Assembly (NCBI RefSeq): GCF_014646755.1
Contig: NZ_BMNW01000003.1
Span: forward strand, 513,352-577,351
Source: Pseudomonas asuensis
GTDB lineage: Bacteria > Pseudomonadota > Gammaproteobacteria > Pseudomonadales > Pseudomonadaceae
Direction of reading: 5' to 3'
DNA length: 64,000 nucleotides
Under the pieces are notes generated by a model. It saw nothing but the letters and a program-made list of their open reading frames with translations. It was not told the origin of the DNA and did not search any database. Shown here in pieces: positions 42,149 to 53,119 of this stretch. Position numbers and translations under genes: made by a program. Position 1 is the first letter of the stretch. Every line of letters begins with the position of its first letter.

Positions 42149-43360
42149 ATGAGCCATGATTGGGACTCTGGGCGGCTTGATAGCGACCTGGACGGTGTGG
42201 GTTTCGATACCCTGGCTGTTCGTGCAGGCTATAACCGCTCACCTGAGGGTGAGCATGGCGAAGCGTTATTTTTAACATCGAGCTATGTATTTCGTAGCGC
42301 AGCCGATGCGGCAAAGCGTTTCGCAGGCGAAGTGCCGGGTAACGTTTACTCGCGCTACACCAATCCTACTGTGCGTACCTTCGAAACACGAATTGCGGCT
42401 CTTGAAGGTGCAGAGCAGGCTGTGGCGACTGCTTCTGGGATGTCCGCCATTCTGGCTCTGGTAATGAGCCTGTGCAGTGCCGGTGACCATGTGTTGGTCT
42501 CGCGTAGTGTGTTTGGCTCTACCATCAGCTTGTTTGAAAAGTATTTAAAGCGCTTTGGTGTAGAGGTGGATTATCCACCGTTATCAGAGGTTGAGGCCTG
42601 GCGTACGGCCTGCAAGACAAATACCAAGCTGTTCTTTGTCGAGTCGCCCTCTAACCCACTTGCTGAGCTGGTTGATATCTCGGCACTCGCTGAGGTCGCT
42701 CATGCTCAAGGCGCGCTGCTGGCAGTTGATAATTGTTTCTGTACGCCTGTGCTGCAGCAGCCGCTAGCATTAGGGGCTGATATCGTAGTGCATTCGGCCA
42801 CCAAGTATATCGATGGCCAGGGCCGTAGTATGGGAGGGGTAGTGGCAGGTCGTGCCGAGCACATGAAGGAGCTGGTAGGGTTCCTGCGTACGGCTGGTCC
42901 AACGCTAAGTCCCTTCAATGCATGGTTATTCCTTAAAGGGCTCGAAACCCTGAAGATTCGAATGCAAGCGCATAGCCAGTCAGCAATGGAGCTGGCGCGT
43001 TGGCTAGAGGTGCAGCCGGGAGTTGAGCGAGTCTTCTACGCTGGTTTGGAAAGTCATCCGCAGCATGAACTCGCCAAGCGGCAGCAAAGTGGCTTTGGTG
43101 CAGTGGTCAGTTTTGAAGTAGCTGGTGGTAAGGAAGCCGCATGGCGTGTTATTGATGCCACGCGAATGATCTCCATCACCACTAATCTAGGCGATACCAA
43201 AACTACTATTGCGCATCCTGCCACGACCTCTCATGGCCGGTTATCGGCAGCAGAGCGGGCCAATGCCGGTATTAGCGATAGCTTGATTCGTATTGCCGTT
43301 GGTCTTGAAGATATTGAAGACATCAAGACGGATTTGGCTCGAGGCATAGCAGCGTTGTGA
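42149..43360 (+). CDS. metZ: O-succinylhomoserine sulfhydrylase
   Basis: This 403-residue Cys/Met-metabolism PLP enzyme makes homocysteine directly from O-succinylhomoserine and sulfide. Signatures are [56 protein letters not shown] and the PLP-lysine block [18 protein letters not shown]. The purF-metZ linkage is the Pseudomonas arrangement. MetB-type activity (cystathionine gamma-synthase) is a close relative, but this placement and N-terminus favour MetZ. Confidence 0.94.
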   Translation: MSHDWDSGRLDSDLDGVGFDTLAVRAGYNRSPEGEHGEALFLTSSYVFRSAADAAKRFAGEVPGNVYSRYTNPTVRTFETRIAALEGAEQAVATASGMSAILALVMSLCSAGDHVLVSRSVFGSTISLFEKYLKRFGVEVDYPPLSEVEAWRTACKTNTKLFFVESPSNPLAELVDISALAEVAHAQGALLAVDNCFCTPVLQQPLALGADIVVHSATKYIDGQGRSMGGVVAGRAEHMKELVGFLRTAGPTLSPFNAWLFLKGLETLKIRMQAHSQSAMELARWLEVQPGVERVFYAGLESHPQHELAKRQQSGFGAVVSFEVAGGKEAAWRVIDATRMISITTNLGDTKTTIAHPATTSHGRLSAAERANAGISDSLIRIAVGLEDIEDIKTDLARGIAAL

Positions 43361-43374
43361 GTGAGGCATATCAA

Positions 43375-44127
43375 ATGTTGACCGGTAGCAAGGTAGCGCT
43401 GGTTACAGGGGCAGTGCGTGGTATTGGGCTAGGTATTTCGGCTTGGCTCGTTACCGAAGGATGGCAAGTGGTTCTGGTTGATATCGATCGTAGCCGCGGT
43501 GCGCGTGTGGCACAGGCCCTAGGTGATCGTGCCTGGTTCATGGAAATGGACGTGGCGAGCGAAAGTCAGGTGGAGGCCGTTATTGCTGAAGTGGTTGGTC
43601 AGTTTGGCCGGCTGGATCTGCTAGTCAATAATGCTGGCCTGGCTGATCCTCATAATGGTCCGCTGGAAGCGCTGACGTTGGCCCACTGGAACCAAGTGCT
43701 GTCGGTTAATCTGACAGGCGCCATGCTGACGGCAAAGTACGCCGCTCCTTATCTCCGTGCCAATCGTGGTTCTATCGTCAATGTAGCATCGACACGGGCG
43801 CAACAGTCAGAGGTCTCTACTGAGGCCTATGCAGCCAGCAAGGGAGGTCTGATTGCGCTGACTCATTCATTGGCTATCAGTCTTGGACCCGATATTCGTG
43901 TCAATGCCGTTAGCCCTGGTTGGATTGATTCCCGGGACCCCTCCCTGCGACAGGCAGAGCCATTGACCGAGTTGGATCATGAACAGCACCCTGTAGGGCG
44001 GGTAGGTACCGTGGAGGATGTAGCGGGGCTGGTGGCTTGGCTTGCATCGGAGGAGGCCGAGTTTGTTACGGGTCAAGAATTCACTCTTGATGGCGGTATG
44101 ACTAAAAAAATGATTTATTTAGATTAA
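43375..44127 (+). CDS. Short-chain dehydrogenase/reductase
   Basis: This classical SDR of about 250 residues has the Rossmann motif [13 protein letters not shown], the NNAG motif ([11 protein letters not shown]), the catalytic Ser in [10 protein letters not shown], the YxxxK pair in EAYAASKGG and the C-terminal [13 protein letters not shown]. The acidic residue after beta strand 2 ([10 protein letters not shown]) suggests NAD(H). The ATG at 43375 has GTGAGG eight bases upstream. A GTG at 43357 that overlaps the metZ stop would add six residues. The substrate is unknown. It lies downstream of metZ. Confidence 0.88.
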   Translation: MLTGSKVALVTGAVRGIGLGISAWLVTEGWQVVLVDIDRSRGARVAQALGDRAWFMEMDVASESQVEAVIAEVVGQFGRLDLLVNNAGLADPHNGPLEALTLAHWNQVLSVNLTGAMLTAKYAAPYLRANRGSIVNVASTRAQQSEVSTEAYAASKGGLIALTHSLAISLGPDIRVNAVSPGWIDSRDPSLRQAEPLTELDHEQHPVGRVGTVEDVAGLVAWLASEEAEFVTGQEFTLDGGMTKKMIYLD

Positions 44128-44141
44128 TTGTTAAAAAAGTC

Positions 44142-44170
44142 TTGACGGATCAAAGAGGTATGCGCAAAAT
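44142..44170 (+). promoter_or_regulatory. Promoter of the tRNA-Asp gene
   Basis: TTGACG (44142-44147), 17-base spacer, CAAAAT (44165-44170) and a GC-rich discriminator (GCGCGCC). Two short hairpins (CAAGAGG/CCTCTTG and TCGGGC/GCCCGA) lie in the leader before the tRNA. Confidence 0.65.
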
Positions 44171-44225
44171 GCGCGCCATCCAAGAGGGTGACCTCTTGAT
44201 TCTCTCGGGCTTTGGCCCGACCGAC

Positions 44226-44302
44226 GCAGCGGTAGTTCAGTCGGTTAGAATACCGGCCTGTCACGCCGGGGGTCGCGGGTTCGAGTCCCGTCCGCTGCGC
44301 CA
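44226..44302 (+). tRNA. tRNA-Asp (anticodon GUC)
   Basis: A 77-base tRNA with acceptor GCAGCGG/CCGCTGC, D-arm GTTCAGTCGGTTAGAAT, anticodon loop CTGTCAC, T-loop TTCGAGT, discriminator G and encoded CCA. Confidence 0.97.
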
Positions 44303-44453
44303 TTTTAATTTGTATATCTCTTTAATATCCTTGCCTGAAATTTTTCAGATTGAAATAATCTCGCGCACGGATACTTATCTAAAAGCTTACTTGGTGTTGT
44401 TACTGCTAAATTCAAAGTTTGGCTAGTAGATGATGCTAGAGAGCTCTTGCATG

Positions 44454-45491
44454 CTAACCTTCTTTGCGAATAGCTTTGCGGAAGTCTCCTGGCGTCAGAA
44501 GTGTCCAGCGTTTGAAGGCCCGTTGAAACGCTGCCGCAGAAGCAAAGCCAAGCACGTAAGCTACCTCTCCAAAGCTTAGGTCTGTATCACGGATATAGCT
44601 TATAGCGAGCTCCCTGCGCGTATCATTCAAGATATCCAGATAACGTGTTCCCTCATCTGCCAATTTTCGCCGTAACGTCCAGGCGGGCATTTGCAGACGT
44701 CTGGCAATCTCCTCAAGCGAGGGCTCTCCGTTTTTCAGCAGCGGACCGAGCATTGCTACGATACGTTCAGTCAAGCTATGCAGCCGTGTAAGGTGTAGTA
44801 ACTCAGTCTTGCAGATATCCAAAAGCGATTTCCACGTTCCTGGGAAGTAGCTCAAACCTGGAAGCGCTAGTGTTTCAGCATCCAGTAGGAGCGCGTTGGT
44901 TTCTGCGCCAAACTCCACTGCACAGCCAAAGAGAGCTTCATAGGGCGCAGTAGTGGCAGGGCGCGGATACTCGATCAGAACCCTCTCAGGTGTTATAGGC
45001 TTCCCGGTTATATGGCTTAGCATGCAGATCCAGCCAGAAAGCACCTGGTCTATCACGAAGCGGTTATAGTCGTTATAAGGGCTGATAGAGTAAAAGTGCA
45101 GCCAGGCATGGCTTTCTTGCCTCTCGAAGCGAGACTGTCCGCGGTAGTTGCTGCCATATAGCGGTTCATAATCCAGTAGGGTGCGAGCGGCTTCTCCCAG
45201 CGTAGGTGCATGTAGGCTAGCTATGCCAGCAAGGCCCAGATAAACAGGCAGGCTCTGTTGGCCAATAGCCAGTCCCAGAGCAGGTTCTTGGGTAAGCTGA
45301 ATCGCAGCATGCCCTAGCCTCATATACCGGGGAATGGACAGTCGTGCATTAGGCGTTGCAAATGTCGAGTTATCAATGCCGAAGCGGAGCATTAGCGCTT
45401 GAGGGTCATGGCCTTTAGTACGTACTGCATTGGCTAATGCATAAACGAATCCGACCGATAAATCACCCAGGCGCAAACGCTTTCGATTCAT
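44454..45491 (-). CDS. AraC-family regulator (OruR/ArgR-like architecture)
   Basis: This 345-residue regulator has an N-terminal ligand-type domain (about 20-210, the Arabinose_bd PF12625 layout with ALGLAIGQQSLPVYLGLAG). A C-terminal pair of helix-turn-helix units follows (about 255-340: SLEEIARRLQMPAWTLRRKL and DLSFGEVAYVLGFASAAAF, then QRAFKRW). Its start overlaps the stop of the nitrilase-like gene upstream (ATGA), so the two are translated together. fadH is divergent from that pair, so fadH or fatty-acid use is a possible target, by position only. Confidence 0.88.
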   Translation of the reverse strand: MNRKRLRLGDLSVGFVYALANAVRTKGHDPQALMLRFGIDNSTFATPNARLSIPRYMRLGHAAIQLTQEPALGLAIGQQSLPVYLGLAGIASLHAPTLGEAARTLLDYEPLYGSNYRGQSRFERQESHAWLHFYSISPYNDYNRFVIDQVLSGWICMLSHITGKPITPERVLIEYPRPATTAPYEALFGCAVEFGAETNALLLDAETLALPGLSYFPGTWKSLLDICKTELLHLTRLHSLTERIVAMLGPLLKNGEPSLEEIARRLQMPAWTLRRKLADEGTRYLDILNDTRRELAISYIRDTDLSFGEVAYVLGFASAAAFQRAFKRWTLLTPGDFRKAIRKEG

Positions 45492-46483
45492 AGCCAGAGA
45501 TTTAACAATTTGGCACCGCCGTGAGGGGTGTCTAACGGCGTGAGAGTCGGTTGCTCTTTAAGCATGAGCTTACTCTGAGAGGTTGAGCGAACCCCCCACA
45601 CATGGCCGTTGGCGAATACCTGAACGCCAGCCTTTGCGCTCGTGGCTTGAAGTGCCTGGCTTATGTCCAGCGTACTGCGCTCATTCAGGGCGGGTATAGC
45701 CAGAATGTCAGTCTTTACGGGTGCTTGCGTATTGAGAGCATCGGTACCTAGAACGATTCCTAGTTTTCCTGCCGCTGTTTCAAGAACCTGTGGCGTTGTC
45801 GCGTGATGCTCATTGGCTGATAACCACGGGCTGCGATAGGGTTTTGCCAGGGGGTAACCATCTCGGCCAAAAACCAGACAAGTGTTGTAAAGCTTGCCTG
45901 TGCCAACCTGCAGCAGGCCTTCCTTCAAGCGAGGGGAGGGCAGAAGGATCGAACCGGCCACCACTGTAACTGAAAACTGACGAGCCAAACCGCCGAACAG
46001 GACCTGATAATTTCCTGCCATGTCCCACGCCTTCATTCTTAGCAAGGCTTCATCGAATCGGTGGTCACTCTTGGATGTAAGCCAGGCACGGGCAAACTTA
46101 ACTGGGTTGCTAAAGGCTAGCCACCGGCGAGCTTCGTCGAGTTGAGAGGTGTTATAAACAATGGACTTCTCGCCGGTGAGCATCAGCCCTGTGCCAATAT
46201 GCTCTGGGAATACCACAATCGTTTTGTCATTCAGCAGACCCTCCTGCTGCGCTTTGACAAGATAGCTTTCAAGTTTCAGGCGCAGGCGTTCAGGCGTCTG
46301 GTAGTCCAGCGTAAACAGCTCTGGCTGAATCGCCAGCAGGTTGCCATGGCCCCTGGCTTCGCCTGCATTGATGGCGATTTCGCTACGCAAGTCCGATAAG
46401 TAGTGAAATGTCGGACGCTGGGCTATCCACCCTGCTACCGCAGCGAAAATGCAGATAATGAATAAAAATACAAACTTGCGCAT
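45488..46483 (-). CDS. Nitrilase-fold (carbon-nitrogen hydrolase-like) membrane-anchored protein
   Basis: This 331-residue protein starts at ATG 46483, which has GGAG seven bases upstream; a longer frame exists but lacks support. The N-terminus MRKFVFLFIICIFAAVAGWI is a signal or membrane anchor. The body follows the nitrilase fold: catalytic-Glu region TIVVFPEHIGTGL, GKLYNTCLVFGRDG, then KLGIVLGTDALN, where active enzymes have a GxxxCY block. The nucleophilic Cys thus appears replaced by Gly, so it may be non-catalytic. It is followed by and overlaps the AraC regulator gene. Confidence 0.75.
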   Translation of the reverse strand: MRKFVFLFIICIFAAVAGWIAQRPTFHYLSDLRSEIAINAGEARGHGNLLAIQPELFTLDYQTPERLRLKLESYLVKAQQEGLLNDKTIVVFPEHIGTGLMLTGEKSIVYNTSQLDEARRWLAFSNPVKFARAWLTSKSDHRFDEALLRMKAWDMAGNYQVLFGGLARQFSVTVVAGSILLPSPRLKEGLLQVGTGKLYNTCLVFGRDGYPLAKPYRSPWLSANEHHATTPQVLETAAGKLGIVLGTDALNTQAPVKTDILAIPALNERSTLDISQALQATSAKAGVQVFANGHVWGVRSTSQSKLMLKEQPTLTPLDTPHGGAKLLNLWL

Positions 46484-46681
46484 TAAAGCTCCGCATTGAG
46501 CCAGGCGTGCCTTGAGGCTTAAGCACTCTGGCTGAAAATTCCGTATCAGGGTAGGGAAAATGTTTTCAAAAGCCAAGCCAGGGTGTGCACCTTGGTTAAT
46601 GAGTTGTCATTTACGGTGATTGAGTCTGATGGCGAGGCAGCTTATGTTTTTCCACATAACGCACCCATAACAAGCCTTTAG

Positions 46682-48739
<2,058 letters not shown>

Positions 48740-48833
48740 TGGCCCAGCTGCGCCTATAGAAACGGCTGACTAAATAATAATGTGCACAGCTGCAGAGCTG
48801 TTCACATAAGCCACCTAGTCTTTTAAATGAAAG

Positions 48834-48862
48834 GCCCTAGACTGTAGCGATGGGTTTAGGGC
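48834..48862 (+). terminator. Stem-loop downstream of fadH
   Basis: A nine-bp stem GCCCTAGAC / GTTTAGGGC (one G-T pair) with an 11-base loop, about 95 bases after the fadH stop. No T-run follows, so its function as a terminator is uncertain. Confidence 0.3.
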
Positions 48863-48960
48863 TAATGTGCCTTAAGTAATGTGCTGTGCTGTCCGGTTGT
48901 ACGTCCGGTGCCAAGGCGCCTGTGAGTCATGCGCTTTTCCAATGGGTCGAGGACTGCCCC

Positions 48961-50301
48961 ATGAATACATTGAATCAGGCTCAACGAGCCGAAGCGGTAC
49001 TGTTCTTTGATGAAGAGGGATCAGTCATCAAAGAAATGCTTTATCACGAATTTGAGGCGTTGCTGGATGCTTTCTTTGCACTGCCCCAGTTCGCTCAGCA
49101 GCGTGTTCAGTTGGCTTATGTAACGATTGATCTGCAGCTGTGCATCCGTTCGTGTGTGTTTTTCTATCTGGACTTCACCTCTACAGGTGCTGCAGACCCC
49201 AACTGGAATATTCCGTTACGCGAAATGGCCGAGCGGGCCGGGCGTGGTCCTGATCTGGGTGCTGGGCCAATCAGACTCGCTTGCCGTAGTCAGTGTCCGA
49301 TTTCCTGGCATCAGCCCAGCCTGTGGGATCCTGCACTTGTCTCAGGTCGAAATGATCTGATTGAACTTCGAGAGTGCATCAAGCGTAATCAGTTGGGATT
49401 GGCCCGTACCGAGGCAGTGGTTGATCAGGTCAAGCCTGAGCAACTTCATATGGCTGAAGAGCATCAATGGTATGTTCAAGAGCCTTCAGTCTCGGCGGTG
49501 CACGTGGATCTGGCTGCTCTTGAGCAGGAACACCAAGCGAAAATGGAGCACCTGGTGCGTCAGCAGCGGTTGCGCATCCTCGCACTGACTCGAAAGCATG
49601 AGGAAGAGTTGGTCCAGCTCAAGCGGGAAACTGAGCAACTGCAGACTGCATTGACCGAGCAGGAGCGTATGAACGCTACGCTCATGACACGGCTAGAGCA
49701 GGAAGCCAGTCAATATCGCTTGACCCGAAACGAGCTGACCCAACAGCTGCGCGCACTGGAAAAGAACAGTGAATACAAGATTGAAGCCTTCAAAATTCAG
49801 TTTGACGCCGAGCAGCAGGCCCGTATTGAGTCAGCGGTTGCTGATTACAAGGAGCAATTAGCTATCCGTGAGGTGGAGCTGGCCTACCGGGAAGAGCTGG
49901 ACTCGCAGCTAGAGGATGAGATCGAGCAGCTCAAGGTAAAATGCGCCAGGCTTGAAGCTGAAAGTGGTAGCAAATTATTGGAGCGAATGGCAGGCAGTGG
50001 TGTGATATTTGTGACTTATCAGCCCGGTGCAGGGCATATTACGCTGTCACGCACCGATGTCCTGCAGTTTATTGAAAGTCCATTGGCTTACATTGCCATG
50101 CGCTGCCGGGTTACACAGCCGCATTATGAACAGTGGCTTTCTCATTATAAACACCCCGTTTGCCAAAGGACTTTACCGGGCGGCAAGCCGTGTAATACCC
50201 CGCTTCAGCGTGTCGAGTCACCTCGTCAGTTCATTCGGGGGGAGTCTGACTGCTGTCTTCCGCACCAAACGACCATATTCCTGAAAAATCAGGCAGGCTA
50301 G
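48961..50301 (+). CDS. Coiled-coil protein with Cys-rich C-terminus, function unknown
   Basis: I do not recognise a characterised family. The 446-residue protein starts at ATG 48961 (GAGG upstream); a longer frame back to 48886 is less likely. The N-terminal 180 residues are globular (AEAVLFFDEEGSVIKEMLYH). A long coiled coil occupies about 210-375 (EHQAKMEHLVRQQRLRILAL and many E/Q/L heptads). The last 75 residues hold a Cys/His cluster (RCRVTQPHYEQWLSHYKHPVC, CNTPLQ and CCLPHQ) that may bind zinc. Related proteins sit next to a PLP-deaminase-like gene in pseudomonads, from memory. Soluble; no signal. Confidence 0.72.
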   Translation: MNTLNQAQRAEAVLFFDEEGSVIKEMLYHEFEALLDAFFALPQFAQQRVQLAYVTIDLQLCIRSCVFFYLDFTSTGAADPNWNIPLREMAERAGRGPDLGAGPIRLACRSQCPISWHQPSLWDPALVSGRNDLIELRECIKRNQLGLARTEAVVDQVKPEQLHMAEEHQWYVQEPSVSAVHVDLAALEQEHQAKMEHLVRQQRLRILALTRKHEEELVQLKRETEQLQTALTEQERMNATLMTRLEQEASQYRLTRNELTQQLRALEKNSEYKIEAFKIQFDAEQQARIESAVADYKEQLAIREVELAYREELDSQLEDEIEQLKVKCARLEAESGSKLLERMAGSGVIFVTYQPGAGHITLSRTDVLQFIESPLAYIAMRCRVTQPHYEQWLSHYKHPVCQRTLPGGKPCNTPLQRVESPRQFIRGESDCCLPHQTTIFLKNQAG

Positions 50302-51236
50302 TGTTTGACTTAGGGGTAAAAGAGCCGCCATTGCAGGAGGTAGCAACAGACTGGCTGGCCAGGGCGGGTGTTCGGCTGGCACTGTTGCGCCTTGATGAAG
50401 TGGATCCTCTGGTCTCAGGTAACAAAAGCTACAAGCTGGCGGCCTACCTCAGACAGGCCCGCACCGAGGGGGCCGCTGGATTGATCAGCCTCGGTGGTGC
50501 TCACTCCAATCACCTGCATGCACTTGCTGCAGCAGGGCGGCGGCTCGACTTGCAAACCGTTGGACTGCTAAGAGGCGAGCCTCAAGATACGCCGACGACC
50601 GACGATCTGCGTAAGTGGAAAATGGAGCTGCACTGGTTGGGATATGGAGGTTACCGGGCCCGGCATGATGATGATTTCTGGCAGAACTGGCTGGCGCGCT
50701 ATCCAGGCTACTTGCCGATCCCTGAAGGGGGCGGCGGTTACCTTGGCATGCAAGGATGTGCGCCGTTGGTGGCTTATCTTCAGACGCAGCTAAATAAGAT
50801 TGGCTGGTCTGATTATGATGAGCTTTGGGTAGCAGCAGGTACTGGAACAACAGTAGCGGGTTTGGCTGTAGGGGAGTCTGGAAGGCATCCGGTTGTAGGT
50901 ACGCTTTCTGTCCCTTTGAGTTACAACGTCCCGCAGCAGGTGGCTCAATGGCTAGATGATGCAGGCCAGTCTGATGCGGATGTTCGCTGGCTCGATGCCA
51001 GCCTGGGCGGATTTGCACGTATCGATACAGCGTTGGCTAGCTTCATGGCATCGTTCGAGGCAGACACTCAGGTGCTTCTTGAGCCCCTCTATACCGGTAA
51101 ACTGTTGTTGGCACTTCGCCGGGAAATTGAGGCGGGACATGTTCCGCCAGGGCGACGCATTGTGGCTGTACACACAGGTGGGCTACAGGGACGGCGAGCT
51201 ATGCAACCACGGCTGCAGACATTGCTGGAGTTGTAG
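50301..51236 (+). CDS. ACC deaminase / D-cysteine desulfhydrase family PLP protein
   Basis: This 311-residue fold-type II PLP enzyme has the Schiff-base Lys in LVSGNKSYKLAAYLRQAR, SLGGAHSNHLHALAAAGRRL (PLP-ring Asn region), GLLRGEPQDTPTTDD and VAAGTGTTVAGLAVG (phosphate-binding). The family includes 1-aminocyclopropane-1-carboxylate deaminase and D-cysteine desulfhydrase. Which activity this one has cannot be decided by eye. The start is GTG, overlapping the last base of the preceding stop, so the two genes are coupled. Its 3' end is one base from the convergent DUF1853 gene. Confidence 0.85.
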   Translation: MFDLGVKEPPLQEVATDWLARAGVRLALLRLDEVDPLVSGNKSYKLAAYLRQARTEGAAGLISLGGAHSNHLHALAAAGRRLDLQTVGLLRGEPQDTPTTDDLRKWKMELHWLGYGGYRARHDDDFWQNWLARYPGYLPIPEGGGGYLGMQGCAPLVAYLQTQLNKIGWSDYDELWVAAGTGTTVAGLAVGESGRHPVVGTLSVPLSYNVPQQVAQWLDDAGQSDADVRWLDASLGGFARIDTALASFMASFEADTQVLLEPLYTGKLLLALRREIEAGHVPPGRRIVAVHTGGLQGRRAMQPRLQTLLEL

Positions 51237-51237
51237 G

Positions 51238-52131
51238 TCAGTGCGAGGTGTTGTCAGGCAAGGGCCATGATTGAGGTACCCAGAACAAGCGACGGTCCTC
51301 AGAGCCTTGCTCATTAAAATGGACAAGTAATCGAGGCCAATGCGGCTCGCTACTGAAGTCAAAAAGGGTATGCCCATCGTTTCTGTGCGCAGGTGCAAGC
51401 CAGCGGTGTTTGGGGAGCAGTCTCCATGCGCGCTTATCACCGGGCACGAGCTCACCAAAGCGTTGCCAAAGCCCCCGCTGATGGTACGTCGAGCAGCTGG
51501 GAAACGGCGTAGCGCCTGAGGGTGGGTAGAAGAGGTAGCCGCTCATCCAGAACCAGGACTGTATAGACGCGATACCGAGCGTCTTGAGCAGGACTTGTGC
51601 TTCCGATGTATGTGACAGGGGTAATTGCCGGCCAAGAAAGTGACTTAGCTTGCGTTCGAGGCGGTCTTCGCCGCCAGGGCCAAGCCAGTCAGGTAACTGT
51701 GGCAGTCCTGTAGCCAGATAGTATTTAACCGCTACTTCCAGGTGATGAACACCCTGATCGTCTCGGAATAGTAAGTCGAGTTCTCCTAGCGTCTGAGCCG
51801 CTGTACGAAGGGGCAAATTAGCGCCTAAAAGGTCAACTCCCGGTGCATGAGCAAGAGCAAACTGCCAGAGCCGTTCATAATAACGGCCGAGTCGGCGGTC
51901 GTTTCCCTGCGCAAGCCACTCTGTTAACTGACCAGGCTTGCGATCAAGTTCATGCAGCCAGTCGGCTAATTTGTCGGGTTTTGCTGTCCAATCGCTTGCA
52001 GTCAAAGGATGACGCTGCTCTGCGCGATCCAGGAGGGGTGGCGAAGTGATCACCCAGGCCATGTCGCGCACTGCTGGATCACAGAGCGCGTAAGGCAATG
52101 CGGCCAATGTTTGGAATGGATTGCTCATCAT
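51238..52131 (-). CDS. DUF1853 family protein
   Basis: This 297-residue cytoplasmic protein starts MMSNPFQTLAALPYALCDPAVRDMAW. The pattern LRTAAQTLGELDLLFRDDQGVHHLEVAVKYYL has spaced D, E and K residues like a PD-(D/E)XK nuclease core (GELDLL followed by HLEVAVK). This fits the DUF1853 family, whose function is unknown. The nuclease-like arrangement is my reading, not an established activity. It lies between the PLP enzyme (convergent) and nadK (divergent, 103 bases). Confidence 0.78.
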   Translation of the reverse strand: MMSNPFQTLAALPYALCDPAVRDMAWVITSPPLLDRAEQRHPLTASDWTAKPDKLADWLHELDRKPGQLTEWLAQGNDRRLGRYYERLWQFALAHAPGVDLLGANLPLRTAAQTLGELDLLFRDDQGVHHLEVAVKYYLATGLPQLPDWLGPGGEDRLERKLSHFLGRQLPLSHTSEAQVLLKTLGIASIQSWFWMSGYLFYPPSGATPFPSCSTYHQRGLWQRFGELVPGDKRAWRLLPKHRWLAPAHRNDGHTLFDFSSEPHWPRLLVHFNEQGSEDRRLFWVPQSWPLPDNTSH

Positions 52132-52234
52132 TCAAGCATACGCCGAGTTGGGCAAAGGTGTACGGTTTGCTGCATCTTGCTGCTTGCCCGCATAATTTAT
52201 TGACATTCCTGCCATAGAAGGGCTGCGGCCACGT

Positions 52235-53119
52235 ATGGATTCTTTTCAGAAAATCGGCATTATCGGCCGTTTGGGTAGTACTCAAGTACTGGATACCATT
52301 CGCCGGCTCAAAAAGTTTTTATTGGAGCGGCGGCTGCATGTCATTCTGGAGGACATTATCGCCGAGGTCATGCCGGGCCATGGTCTGGAGACCTGCTCGC
52401 GCAAAACCATGGGTGAGATATGCGACCTGGTCATTGTAGTGGGAGGAGATGGCAGTCTTCTGGGAGCGGCACGTGTGCTGGCGCGCCCCCGTGTGCCTGT
52501 TCTGGGTATCAACCGAGGCAACCTTGGGTTTTTGACTGATATCCGCCCGGATGAACTTGAGATCAAGGTTGCAGAGGTCCTTGAGGGGCAATATATCGTT
52601 GAGACACGTTTTCTTCTAGACGCCTTTGTCTGTCGCGAGGGAGAAACGATTGGGCAAGCCGATGCCTTGAATGATGTTGTTCTGCATCCTGGCAAATCGA
52701 CGCGCATGATTGAGTTTGCACTGCATATCGATGGCAAGTTTGTCTGTGCTCAAAAAGCAGATGGCCTTATCGTCGCAACGCCTACAGGCTCGACGGCCTA
52801 CGCGCTGTCAGCGGGCGGGCCTATCATGCATCCCAAGTTGGATGCGATTGTTATCGTGCCGATGTACCCGCATACCTTGTCCAGTCGCCCAATTGTGGTG
52901 AGTGGGGACAGCGAGCTGAAAATCGTGGTGTCGCCGAACATGCAGATCTATCCGCAGGTCTCATGTGATGGACAGAATCATCTTAATTGCGCGCCTGGTG
53001 ACGTCGTAACTATCCAGAAAAAACCGCATAAACTGCGACTCGTCCACCCGCTGGATCACAATTATTACGAGGTTTGCCGGACGAAGCTCGGCTGGAGCAG
53101 CCGTCTGGGGAATGATTGA
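52235..53119 (+). CDS. nadK: NAD kinase
   Basis: This 294-residue enzyme phosphorylates NAD to NADP using ATP. The signatures are IGIIGRLGSTQVLDTIRRL, the diagnostic GGDG in VIVVGGDGSLLGAAR, GINRGNLGFLTDI, ALNDVVLHPGK and DGLIVATPTGSTAYALSAGG. Length and start match the family. Its stop overlaps the next start (TGATG), so nadK, the phosphoesterase and the rhomboid gene form a coupled three-gene unit. Confidence 0.97.
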   Translation: MDSFQKIGIIGRLGSTQVLDTIRRLKKFLLERRLHVILEDIIAEVMPGHGLETCSRKTMGEICDLVIVVGGDGSLLGAARVLARPRVPVLGINRGNLGFLTDIRPDELEIKVAEVLEGQYIVETRFLLDAFVCREGETIGQADALNDVVLHPGKSTRMIEFALHIDGKFVCAQKADGLIVATPTGSTAYALSAGGPIMHPKLDAIVIVPMYPHTLSSRPIVVSGDSELKIVVSPNMQIYPQVSCDGQNHLNCAPGDVVTIQKKPHKLRLVHPLDHNYYEVCRTKLGWSSRLGND

